NCBI GenBank assembly: GCA_020086605.1
Contig: JACBWW010000041.1
Location: 1,307,493 to 1,371,492, forward strand
Reading direction: 5' to 3'
Origin: Lanius collurio
Taxonomy: Eukaryota > Chordata > Aves > Passeriformes > Laniidae
DNA length: 64,000 bases
Part shown: positions 1 to 12,590 of the stretch, in pieces
Layout of the letters: every line of letters begins with the position of its first letter
How positions within the stretch are numbered: position 1 is the stretch's first letter
Made by a program: the position numbers and the translations under genes
The notes under the pieces: generated by a model
The model's database searches: none
The model's input: only the letters and a program-made list of their open reading frames with translations
What the model was told of the DNA's origin: nothing

Positions 1-494
1 GAGTTCATTATCAGTTTGGGCTGGTTTAATCTTGCAACCCTTTTATTATTATTGTTTTTGGGGACTATCTGAGGTGGAAAGTTGGATCTCCCCCTGCAGA
101 AAGTGTCTCGTGTCAGTGCTGTGCAGCAGGACCTGCTCACGTTTGTCTGACAAACCCCAGGAGCTTTGCAATCCAAAAAGGAAGCTTGTGCTAAAAGCAG
201 GACACAGTCAAAGGCTTTGCCATGAGCCTGTGAGCTCCTTCTGCCTTTACCCATAAAATACACGTGATAAACTCTAAAGTGCTGCATTTTTAAAGTGAAA
301 TACACCCTTTCTCCCCTTTTTTTCCTGCATCTGTACCATGCTGGGGGAGAGGATTGCTGTGTTGCAGCATGCACTGGGCCAAGGTAGCAGATGCTGAGGC
401 AGTATCAGGTGTCTCCAAAGTTCTCTCCTCTCACAGAGTCTGGTCCTGGAAGAGCAGAATTAGGAATCGATCTCAGGTGTTGATGGCTGTGCTG

Positions 495-682
495 CATAAT
501 TAATTATAACTTTATATGGCTGAGGGAGAAACAGCAGTGCTGGCTGTGGGTGCTAATGGTAATAAATGGATCTGGTTACCAAGGATCTGTATCACAGTTT
601 AGGGTTTTTTTTTTTTAATCTTTCCACTGGTTTATCATTTCATCCAGACGTTACCATTAATTAATTATGTTGTAATTAATCC
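495..682. promoter_or_regulatory. Paired TAATTA clusters (homeodomain-type motifs)
   Basis: CATAATTAATTATAAC at 495-510 and TTACCATTAATTAATTATGT at 651-670 followed by TGTAATTAATCC hold several overlapping TAATTA cores. Such cores are classical homeodomain binding motifs but also arise by chance in AT-rich sequence. Function is not shown. Confidence 0.25.
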
Positions 683-2494
683 TTGTTGCTGTTCATATCT
701 GTTCCATCTGAATAGATTTGTTTTAGCCAGGTGACGAAGAACAAAGGCATTTTTGAACTCCTGTCAGTGCAAAAAGTGACCCCAAGTAAACTATACTTTT
801 AGTCTTGTGGGTATCAGTCATTTCAGCTCCTCTAAAATATATATATAAAAAAAAAATATATATTTTGCAATATGTCTTTACATACATGCTGTGAATTCCT
901 TTTCAGTGTGTGCCTTATGCAGCCTGTCCTGCAAATCAAGAGGTTGGGAGCTGTTGGGATATTTGGGTGAGGTTGACCCTCTCTCTGCTAGGACCTCTCT
1001 CCCTCTGCAGACAGTGAAACATCCTCTAGATGCACTCCATTCTCTTCTTGAATTGGGACCAGTGCCAAAATACAAAACTATTTCCCTTACAAGCTACACC
1101 TCTGCACGTTTCCCAGCTGTAACCTAAGGATGTCATTTAATCCTGACACTCTCCAGCTGCACAGTAACTGTGACAGCTCCAGTGAGTTTTGTTTTCAATA
1201 CACAGGAGAGGTGTATGTATTATTCAGGATGCAAAATGTAACACAGTGAACAGGTATTTGTGGTTTCATTCAGGTCAGTTTTTTGACTCTCAAAAAACCC
1301 AGCAAGTAGTTGGTTGGGTTTTCCTCCCTCCTGCTGATTACACTTTATGCTCTTTCCTTATACCCTTCTTATCTGTTCTTAATTCTCTATAGAAATGCTT
1401 CACTGAACATGTCAGATGTTTAATATTCTGGTGTTCCCTGCATGGGCTCAGGTATTTTAAACAGTTGCTTTAGAAGATATATAAAGTCATTTACTAAATA
1501 TGAGTAATCTTATCTTAAACTGGTCTGCTTTAGAAAAAATAAAGAGACTGGAATTGCAGAGAAAAGTTCTTGGTTAAAATGTAAGCATGAATCAAAAATT
1601 GCTTCTGAGGATATCTGAGTTTTGATTGTTCCTAGTGCAAATGCTGCACAGTCAAATTTTGATCTGATTTAAACCCCTGGCAGGCCTTTGATGTCAGCGA
1701 GGTTATGCAAGGCTGGCTTTGCAAGCCTCTCACCATTTCCTCCCACGAATCCAACCCAGACTCTCAGTCTCTGCAGGATGAGCAGATGGTTTACTGGGAA
1801 CTTCACTTGGTTTCACCAAGGTTTTCCCAAGTTTTGATGTGTGAGTGAGGCAGCAATGAACACGGGCCACCAAAAGCAAGTCTGATGTATTATCCTGGCA
1901 ATACCTGTCCTTGGAGCGTAGCACTGGCTGAACTCCCAGTGGATGAACAATCCTCCTGCTGAGCTGGGAGCTGGGGGGCTCTCCCAGTGTTGAGAGGAAA
2001 GGTAGCACTTTCAGCCTTAACTCACCCAGGTTTTGTGTGGCCAGTGACAATTCCCAAATTGCCTGGCACACTCTCACTGTTGTTTCTTTAAGGTAAGAGA
2101 TCTGGAGGCTGCTGGAGCTTTAATAACCCCGTCTGCAGATACTGGCGTGGCCTGCATAGCTCAGCTCTTACCTGGGCTTTTTTGCAAAGCCTTTCATCTG
2201 CCAGAACAGTATCTGAGTCTGTCTCCTCCTGCTCACACTGATTGTTGGCATATGAGTTGTGTAAATCCCTGGCATCACAGCATCCAAAGGAGAAATCTCT
2301 GCTACCTTTGTTGCACATGGGAGTCTTCTCAGCGCTGGCTGTCTGGCAATTGTTAGGGCTGCTTAAATATGTCCATGCTTCCATTTGGGATAGTTTAGGC
2401 AGATCAAATTTTATTTATTCTGCCTGAATTCTGCAGTTTAGGCAGAGTTTAGTAGTCCAGCGTGCTCTTCTGTTAGAGTGGAGAAGGGACATGG

Positions 2495-2598
2495 AGGAGT
2501 AGATGTAGCACTTCATGAAATGGTTTAGTGGGCACAGGGGTATTTGGTTTGATGATCTTGGAGGTATTTTGCAAGCCTAATGATTCTGTGATTCTGGT
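2495..2598 (+). mobile_element. CR1 retroposon fragment (3' end)
   Basis: The stretch from GTAGCACTTCATGAAATGG through GATGATCTTGGAGGTATTTT to GATTCTGTGATTCTGG matches the 3' end of avian CR1 LINEs as I remember it. The tail octamer repeat (ATTCTGTG) marks the plus orientation. It is a short, diverged, non-coding remnant. Confidence 0.75.
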
Positions 2599-5500
2599 TA
2601 CATGATGAGCTGTTGCACACACAAAGCAGAACCAGCCCATCATAAGCCTTCTCCCAAGTCCAAAGCTTACCTCTGGGCACTGTTTCTGTCCATTAATACT
2701 CAGAGTGCAAGACACTGAATTTTCTGTCTGAAAGAGCTTTCTGTCCCAGATGAACTCTGCTAAGCACTTGTGATAACCGTGGGAGAAGAAAGTAGAAAAG
2801 GTAGATGGAGAAGGGGGCTGCATGTGCAGAGAATTATGGAATATTGCTTTTCAGTTCAGCAGAACTGACTGCTCTCAATAGAAATTGGTCCTGCCTGTTC
2901 CCTGAGAACCCTGGCAGATGTGTATCCCTCAGCTTGGGCAGTGTTTGTTGTGACAAAGTGTGGTCAGTGCCATGGATCCAACTCCAGTTTGTCTCACAAC
3001 CTCTTGTAGGGAAGGGCAGGGCTGCTATGAAGAGCAGAATTTGGATTTTGTTTGCTTTTGTAGCCTTCTGGACCTGCCTTTTCCTGTAGGTCTCCCATGA
3101 CTGTAGAATGCTAAATAAGAGAGCCCAGAGCCCTGGGGGGCTGTGATCACACTGGCCTGATAGTGGGGGCCAACAGAGCTGGAGTGTGTACCTGGTTTTG
3201 CTTGGAAAAAGAAGTGGAGCGTGTTTTTAAGGAGCGTATTTCCTTCCTGCCCTCTCTTGGTGAGCACAGATGTTATTTCAGAGAAAACTACAGCCACACA
3301 GAACTGTAGAAATTGTGGACAATGCTGTTTCCTTCTCAGTCTTGTGCATCTGTACATCTGTATGGTCTTGTAACTCAGAAGTTCTTATCATTTTCACCGT
3401 GAGATTTATTTTCTGGGCCTTACTGGAAACATTACCAGGCAAAACTCAGAGCTAGCAATCCATCTAGGCTGTGTTTTACTGTCTGTTTTTTATTATGCCT
3501 GTGGTTTTCACTAGATTTGCTTCAGCTGTGATTTATTTTGGTCTCCTGCTCTGGCATTTGCTGGGTAAGCTTGCATGTTCTTTGCATTTTGTTGTGTTAC
3601 TACTTTTCTCTGAACTGTGGGGTTATTTTTAGGTGACATTCAGGTCTTTGTCCTTCTCCTGAGTACCACTTTTCCAGATCCTGATCAGAGACGGATTCCA
3701 GGCTGGCTCAGCACCTCCTGCTCGACTCGGCAGTTCTTGCTGCCTTTTTTATCTTAGTGCAAAAGCTGGAAAACAGGTAATTTTAGTCAGGGTATTCAGC
3801 AGTTTAATGTAGTAAATAAGATCAGTGGTGTTCAGAAGCATCTGAGTAAATCTTTATTTAATTTGTTATTACAAAGTTCTGAGGAGAGTCTTCAGCAGAG
3901 AGGGATGGTGGGCTGAAGTAAGAGCCAGAGTTTTCCCTGTAGGTTTGAGGTTCTTCTGTCCTGGGAGGCAGGTAAAGTGTGACCATTCCAGAGCCCAGGT
4001 TCTCTCATTTTTTGTTTGCTGTTCAGTGTCTTTTGGGGGGGCTTTTCCAGCTCTCAATCCCTGAGCTCAGGGCTGCTGCCTACACAACTTGTAGCCCAAC
4101 ACTGTGTGCATTGTTTGGGCAGGAACTTCTCCTTTGATTACCCTGTGATTCACAGCCCTGCTGTGCCACCAGCTTATGTCATACGTGTCCTGCTCCCACA
4201 CCCACAGCGCTCACAGAATTCCTCTGCTCTGCTTGTATTTATTTTGTTTCTTTTGTAGTAAAAAAGGGTGGCTGGAAACCTCAGTTGTGGAAAAACCAAG
4301 TGTGGTCAGCTCTGACAAGGTTTTTTTGGCTTTCCTTTCTCTTTTCCTCCATGTGTGTTTACACACAGAGCACAGCCTTGTCTTTCTTCCCCATGCCAGG
4401 ATCCAATTACACTCTATCCCTGTGCTGTTCCCTCTCTCCCTCAGCTACCAACCCAAATTAGTTATTAATACGAGCCTCCTGCAGGTTCTGTACCGTCTTG
4501 TGTCCTTCTCTACACAACCCATGTGTGCCACCTTCAAAAGCCACCAGGCTGGTGCTGCTGTGACTCAAGTCAGGCTGCTCGTTTGTGCAGCCTCTGCTCC
4601 TCTCATCTCCGAGCTGAACAGTTTTATCCTCAGTCATTCCTGTGCAGTGGTTTCTCACAGGAATTAAACATGAAGGTTGCCTGCCACAGCCTCTTATCTT
4701 GGGGGTTGAGCTTGTGTGTGTCCCTATCAGGATGGGATCCTGCTCCTTATCTTCAGTTGGCCACCTGGGCTCCATCAGGGCACGTTTCAGCTGAAGCCAT
4801 GGCCCTGATGGTGGGATTGGATTGGCTCTTCCTGGAGGTGCTCGGGACATGGACAGCGTTCCTTGTCCAAGGGGACACTCCCATGGCTGATTGCTGCTTG
4901 TGCTGTGCCCTGTCCCACTGGAGACCTGGGAGGGCATCCAGGTCCAGGCATCTTGTAAGAGGCTTCAGGATAGTGCTGAAGCACAGATATTCTGGTGGCC
5001 CAGTATGCATTCCCATTTTAATGGGAATTTTATGGTTTATTGTTTCCAGTGAAACCCTGTGTAGTCATTTAAACCACTTTATTGTTCACAAGGCTCTGTC
5101 CCTGAGCACAAGTGCAGAGAAGCAGAGAAATGTCACTGGTAAAACATAAACCCAAAGAGAACTGAGTGTGAATAAGCTTTTCCCTTCCCTTTCCTTGAGG
5201 CTTCAGTTCATGATCTCACGAGGCAAAGATACAAAGTGCTTTTTTGGTGGGAGAGTTTTCTCCCCAATTCTTTGTTGTCCATAATACCTTATTTTAGCCC
5301 TTTAATTTGGTATTGCAGACTCCCAGTTAGGCTTTTGTTGCCTTAAATTGGAAGGGAACCACTGTCTTAATACAGTTGATTTTTCAGAAGATGTCGAGAG
5401 ATTGCCAAAAAACCTTTTTCAGGGCATGTTTCACCTTTTTCACTTCTGCTTTCTGCCTTGACAGTTCTGAACCTTTCAAACCTACACACTCTAGTTGGTG

Positions 5501-8500
5501 AAATACTGTGTGAGATGATGACTTGGGTTTCCTTGGCCAGCACAAAGAAGAAAATACTCCAGTGAAGGTGAGAGTGTAGAAAAGACAGCTAGAGCTGTCT
5601 CATTGCAGCCTCCTCAGCCCTTAATTCCAGTAGTTACAAGCTACAGGTAGTACCTGGGTCTTCTATTGTTTTCTTCTTTTTGGGGTATTTTTGTTTATTT
5701 GTTGATCTATTCAGACTTCATACGTGGCAGGATAAGCTACTTGCAATAACAGGCTGTAAAACAAATGAGTAATGATAATAAAAAAAGTTATTTCAGTCTT
5801 GTTTGGGATGTGATTTCTGGGCACTCCAAAATCACTCTGCTTCCAGAGTTGCAGGATCAGTTGATGTTAAATAATAAAATGAAGAAGGAATGTTTGTTTA
5901 AAAAAAAATAGACTGTGGAGCAGCAATTGCATTCTAGTTGGTGAGGAGAACGTATGAATGCAGCAAAGAGATTAAAGAGGCACAAGGGTGAGCCAAGATG
6001 TTACACATTTTAAGAGATCAGGAAGGGGAAATTCATCCCTTTCACAGCCTGGCTGGGAGCCTGCCAGCCCTCGGTCGTGACCTAGGGAAAGGCAGCAGAG
6101 AAGCTGAACTGACCATTTTACTTGCTTTTTATTTTTGGAAGGGATTGGTTTGGCATTAAAGTAAAAATCAGTCTCTTACATGATGAAATGAGCTTTTTTT
6201 TTTTTTTTTTTTTGGCTCTGCTTGTCACAAACCTGTCTGCAGTTCAGCCCCAAGGGATGGAGCAGCAGATCCTCCCAGGGGCAATGCTATTAATGCCAGA
6301 TGGAGATGGAGTTGCTCAGAAGCAGGCAAGCAATGAGGAAAACTGTAAGGAAAGAAATAACTTTGTTTTAAAGATGACAACTGAAATCAGGAGTAAAAAT
6401 TGAGGATGGTAAGTGCCATTTCAGTGTGGATTGGCTCCATGCAGGAGGGTGATGCTGGAGCTATTCCTGGGTTAGGAATAGCTGCTGCTACAGTCCAGTC
6501 AGGCTGGGCTGCAGGGAAAGGCCTTCTCCTCCTCTGGGAAGTTCCATGGATCACATGCTGTGGCTGGAAGCTGTGTGGGTTCATTGCTCAGTGCAGAATT
6601 ATGGCAAGCTGGTCCTCTCTGCAGCCTCTGGGTCAGTCTGCAACAGAAAAGGCTCAGAGAGAAGCTGTGCTGCAGAAATGAGCCTTGCCCATCAAGGATT
6701 GCAACTGGGAATATTGAATAAAAATTCCTGTGTTACTCCTCAGCTCCCAGGCATGGAGTAAAATGTCCTAACTGGGGGATATAATCCCAGGAAAACAACA
6801 CCCTTCTGTGCTCTACCTTGTGACAGAGCAAGCCTCGTGCTCATCTCTTGCTGCAAGGCTCCAAGTTTCAAACAAAGTGAAGCTTTGTGTGAAGCTCAAA
6901 GTGAAGATGGCTGGTGGAGCTTGGGTGTCTTTTAGTCTCACCACAACAGATTGATCTTCCTTTTAAGTTTTTTTTTAATTGGATTTTTTTTTTTTTTCCT
7001 CTCTGGTCAGACAGTGCCAGTAAAGGGAATTTTTTGTGTGTGTGACTGGTGATCTCCAAGTCATTTGCCTGCTCCCACTGGCATGCCCTGGCTTGCCTTT
7101 CATCTCCCTTCAGACTTTTAGAGGCAAGGGAGAGCCCAGATAGATTCAGCCTTATCTCATAATTTGTTGTAAAACAGCTTCTTTGCTGCATTATTTGGTT
7201 TGGAAGTGTAAAAAAATTGTATTTTTATCAGGACACAGATGTTGCCACAAATGCAGAGGCAATGAGCAGCCCCTGTGGTGGATCTGGACAGAACTTCTGG
7301 GCTCTTCCCCAGCTCTTCCCTGGTGGAGAATTAATGATTTAATTGCAAATACCAGAAATCTGTAATTGCAGCAACACCTGCCTTGCCATGGACAAGAAAG
7401 TGCTTGTTTTTCAGGTTAATACTTGTCTTGAAGCAGCTGCTGACTTTGTCATGGCTGTGTTCACTGAGAGTTTACTTGCTCTCTGTTGGTTGGATTCCCC
7501 CCCCCAAGAGTTCTTTGGAGGAAACCCAGAATTCTGAAGTTGCCTTGCTTTTGAGGCTGTTATACAGTATTATGTTTTATATAAAGCAGCAGGCTAAAGC
7601 TCAGCCTTTCGTCTCAGTGGATCATGAATTTAGTGTTCAGTTTAGAGCTTTTCCCCTGTGCAGACTGAGAGCTTTTGTCTTGCCCTGCTGCTTCCTTCCT
7701 CCGTGTTTTGGAGCATTTTCCAAGCATCTCTGAGGCATGGGCTGTGGGAAGCAGGGCTGTTAACTGTTTTACAGATGAGAAAACCGAGGGAAATGCCTCA
7801 GTCACATGATTTAGTGGCAGACTGGAATAAATTCAGTGTTTCTGCTGCCGGGTCCCGGGAGCTGTGTACTAAACCTACTGTTGCCTTTTCAGCCTCCAAA
7901 GGCTTTTCCCACTCCGTGCTCCGTTTCAGCACAGACTTAGGGTTTTTTATGCTGCCTCAAAACAGTTTTCCTTCTCTTCTGAGAATAGAGAAGTTTTTCT
8001 TTCAAAATATCTCCCCTCCCCCAGTTTTTTTTTTTGTTTTTAATCATTCCCTGCTGAAAACCTCCACATCAATCTGATCTCAACTTGTCCTTCCAGCAGG
8101 AGAGAGGGGTTTGCACAGGCCCCATCCAGAGCTGGGAATGTCAGCGCCTCTCTGGGTTATTTAAGATATGTCTGCGAGGCAATAAATCTCATCTTGTCAT
8201 TCTAATGGTACAATAACTTGGAAATGAAAGAAGTCAGCTGGGGGAATATGTGTGTGCACTGGAAAAGCCATCCAGAACACTGAGCTGGAATGGGGCTTTG
8301 GATATTGTTGTGGAAAAATCTTGGAAGCCGTTAGCCTGGTGCACAGGAGCAGTGAAGCAAAACAGGGATGCTTGTTTATAACCAAGGGAGAGAGCAGGAG
8401 AGTGGCAGGGTGAATGTGTCCCTTCCTTCTGGACCCTTCCACTGGTTTTATTTTTTTGTAGAGGTGAATGTCTTGTTGGCAGCATCCCTCAGGAGAAAAA

Positions 8501-11500
8501 GGGCACATAAAGCAAACAAGCCAGAAGGTAACCACAACAGTGCTGAAGTAGATCTAGCATTGAAATGGTTTGGATTTTTGTTGTCTCTCCCAGTTGAAGA
8601 CACTGAGTAAACCATATCTATATGGAAATACCTTGGGCTTTTAGACTGTCAGGCAGGTACCATGGAGAAGATTGCAAAAATCTGCTAAGGGGAGATGGAT
8701 TTCACCTGGACATGGCACCAGGTGCCCTGTGGTCACCAAAGATGTGTCAACAGGAAGAGAGTTATTGATAACCCCCTCTGTTCTCCCACCCTTTCCCCTG
8801 ACTTCCAGGGCACTGGGTTTTCTGGGGGAACCAAGGGCTTTGATGGCTGTGCCTCTGTTTCTCCTGCTGGAAAACAAAGACAGTGATATGGATCTTTACT
8901 TTGTACCAGGTATTGTTTGAAACTTCAAACTGCTTTAAAAGGAGGAAGGGCCAAGGCATTGAAATCCATAAATCAGCATTTCTGCAAAGACTGGTTTGGG
9001 TCTATTCATTGCATCCCAGAAGAAAAGAGGAATTGTCCGTTTGTTTTTTCAGTCTGATACATGAAAAGAAATTCAGAGACCTTTTCCTTCCTACCTAAAA
9101 ATGCAGAGATGGAAATAGTTCCTAAAGGCTCCAGTTAGACCCAAACCTCAGCTCTTTGACCCTGTTGGGAGCGAGAGTGGTAGCAATGATGTCTTTAGTG
9201 AAGCCTAAATCTGAACCAAATTCTGACAAATAGAGTGTGTTTGTGTAGTGGGCCCAAATGCTCCTTCCCAGCTTTTCATGATAGTTTGAAATCCACACCT
9301 CAGGTTTCAGGCAGGTGTGGATAGAAACAAACAAACAAAACCCTAAACAAACAAATAAAAACCTGCAACCCCCCTGATTTTCCTCCTCAGTGCTTGGTGA
9401 GGAGAGAAATGCTGATGTGTATCTAAAGTGCATTTCCTTTCATTACAAAATACAGAAAATGAAATTGGGAATGAAACCTGATGCAACAAATGCTCTTTTC
9501 TTCATGGAGAAGACATTTGGCAGCAGAAACACAAATGACAACGTAACCTCTTTGAAACAGATGACCTCTGTTTGCCCTGTAAAATTTCCTGCGCTCTGCT
9601 TTTCATTAGCTATTTGCTTATGTGGTTTATGTGTTTTATAGATAAAAAAAATATATAAAATATGAACTGTGGTATGATTTAGATCCGATGTGGGCCTTAT
9701 TGTTGATGTGACCATGCTTATAAGAACTGAGCTCTCTGTGGTTGGCTGCAATGTGGTTCTTACTCGAGTCAATGCTTGAGTGATATTTTTCCACCTGGGG
9801 ATGCCCTTGGTGTTCATGGAGGTGTGGGATTGGGATATGCTGATGACTTGCAGGGAGCCTCTTCCATCCTGGGATGATGTACTGAAAACTTCAGCTCAGG
9901 CACTGAATGCTTTTGGTTCAGGGTTGTATCCTGAAACTTCCCCTGGCCCAAAAGGATTAAAGATGATTATGTTTTTGCCCCAGAGTGTTAACTCTGGTGA
10001 GAGATTAATAGGAGATTACTGGAGCTGTTTAAGAGGATTCACCATTGTAAGAACTGCATGTTCAGAAGCTGAGCCTCATTTCAGACCCTTTTTCCTCAGA
10101 ATGCTGTGCTGTGAGGGGAGGGAAGGAGAAGGGAGAGAGGCTCTTTCCAGGAAGCACTGCTGATGAACTACCTTGTTTAATGTATAAGAAAGTTCTTTTA
10201 GATGCTTCAAGATAAAAGGCATCCATAATGCTGCTTCAGAATTAATGATGTCATGGCAGCTCCATCAGAGAGTTTATGAGTCTTGGCTTCTTAGACTCTC
10301 ATAAAATAGGCAATTTATCAGTGCTGCTAAATGAGAGAAATCCCCTTGCAGCTGCAGTGGGGAGCACTCAGGCTTTGATTGCAGTGGGAGAGGAAGAAAG
10401 GTTGTTGGATGAGCTGTCATGTTGTAGCTACTCAGGGCTGTGTTCTATTTTGGAGTGAAATTGTCTAAATATTGCAGATGTGTTTTCTAATTATGATCTT
10501 TGAATTACTTAAGTGTCAGCTGACCTCTTTGTGTGTGCTGTGCTTTCCTTTTTTGAATGTGGCACCACAGAATTCCTTGGCTTGCTGGCACTGAACTTAA
10601 TTCTAACTCAGCAGCAGCACCAGGGGCTCTGTGGCTTTAGGGCTGGAGTTACCTTGTAGTGATCCCTCTTTAAGCAGGAACCAAGAAAGCTCATGTTGAG
10701 TGCAGCAAATTCTGAAAGTGTTACTAAGAGATGCTCACTGCCCTAAGAATCTTAAGATGTTTTAAAAACAAACACCATTTCCCCACCCAACCGACCAATC
10801 TCAGGAATAAAGAGGAGAAATCCTTTGTTTCTGGTCACAGGGAATGAGTTTGGAAGCAGCCTTGCCTATCAGAGCTGGGGAGAGAACCCAGACCTCCTGC
10901 AAAACCATCTCTCCCTGCCTGTGGTACCAGCAACTTGCTAATTTGAGAGCAATATTGTTCCAGTTCTCAGGCTAGCTGGGCTGATGTAATATTCTTGGCT
11001 ACAGTCAGGTGGGTCATAATAAATTCTCTGGAACCACTTCCAGTTCTCTGTTTCTTTTCTTATAAACAACTTCTTGCACTTGGCAAATTCCGTTGGCTTC
11101 AGAATGCCAAAACTGTGGATAAGTTTTCTATTGACTTCTGAAAGTAAGTATTTTCCTATTCTCTCTGAGAGCAGAAGAGATTAAATATGAGGGGTTTTAC
11201 TTAATTTATGATTTTTTTCAGCATTTCAGCAGTTTCTGTTATTTCTACAGGATGTGATGGCACTGGCAGGGTGTGATTTTGTGGCAGTTTAAGCTCAACT
11301 AAATCAGGGGTGCTGCAGTCTCACCCATCCTTTTTTGCCCCCCAAACATGTCCCCACTGCCCCTTTTATGCCTGCATTTATGTGTTTATACAGTATTTAT
11401 GCTGAGGCAAGGAACTGATGTAACCAAAGCTGAGCCTGCTGAGGGAGGATATTCCAACTTTGGCAAAAGCAGAGGCTGGGAACACAAAGCTTGGGACAAA

Positions 11501-12001
11501 GAGGAGCAGGACTGCTCTTCCTTCAGATGTTGCTCAGGGGAGATTTCAAACAATGTAGGTGGCAATGAGAGCACCTTCAGCTTGTTTTTAATGCTCTAGG
11601 TCTCTTTGGGGTGCTGCCTCTTATCAGTGTGTCCAGCCTGGAGCCCATGATATCGATGTTATTCCATCAGGCTGGCCCTCCTGAGAGGGGACTCAGCCTC
11701 CAGCAGGTTAAATGAGTGCCTGGGGGATCTGGGCATGGCAGGCTGTCTGCACCCACATCCAGAGGGAGCTGGGAGAGCAGCCCAGGCACAGAACCCTTGT
11801 TTTTACAGAGCTGAGTGTCCAGGCTCATGGTACAGGACAAACATGGCTCTTTTCTTGTTTTGGACGAGTCCTACTCAAATTTTGCATCTGGAAAACGCCA
11901 GTGGTGGAGGCTGCAATAGCTGCAGGGCTTGCATGTGTTTCCTGCTCTCAAACCCTGCAGCTTTGCCACCAGCCAGTGACGCAGTGCATTTTAACCACTG
12001 T

Positions 12002-12028
12002 TTAATATAATATAATATCATATAATAC
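12002..12028. repeat. (TATAA)n microsatellite
   Basis: TTAATATAATATAATATCAT followed by ATAATAC, an imperfect 5-base repeat in intron 1. Confidence 0.75.
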
Positions 12029-12239
12029 AGTACAGCTCCAGCTACTGCACACGGCCAGAACTGAGAGGTTTGGCCTCAACTCCCACTTAAGTTTTCTCTG
12101 TGTACGCTATTTTTTTTTTTCCCCTCACATCTGTTTTTGGCAAAATTGTGGTTGCCAGATTTGAGCCAAACATCTGCTTTTTGCTGCTGGCTTTTGTATA
12201 GTTTTGTACTTTGACAGCATCACCAGATACCAGTGGGGA

Positions 12240-12590
12240 GGCTTGGTGTGACCTAATGCCCCTTCCAGTACCTGAAGGGAGCTACAGGAAAAATGGGGAG
12301 AGACTTTGGACAAGGGCTTGGAGTGACAGATCAAGGGGGAATGGATTCCCACTGCCAGAGGGCAGGGTTGGATGGGATATTGGCAAGGAATTGTTCCCTG
12401 GGAAGGTGGAGAGGCTCTGGCACAGGGTGCCCAGAGAAGCTGTGGCTGCCCCATCCCTGCAATTTTCCTGGCCAGGTTGGATGGGGCTTGGAGCAGCCTG
12501 GGCTGGTAGAAGGTGTCTGTGGCAGGGGTTTGGAATGAGATGATTCTTTGAGATGATCCTTTCCAGCTCAGACTGTTCTGTGAGATACTG
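12240..12590 (+). mobile_element. CR1 retroposon fragment, 5'-truncated
   Basis: About 350 bp matching the 3' untranslated end of an avian CR1. Marker phrases are CCACTGCCAGAGGGCAGG, TGGATGGGATATTGGCAAGG, GCCCAGAGAAGCTGTGGCTG and TTGGAGCAGCCTGGGCT, ending near GATGATCCTTTCCAGCTC. It is in plus orientation and has decayed, with no reverse transcriptase frame. The subtype resembles copies common in songbirds. Confidence 0.88.

Noticed and set aside
4523..5149. 208-aa open frame in intron 1
   Set aside because: Cys- and Trp-rich low-quality translation with no family resemblance and a competing open frame on the other strand.
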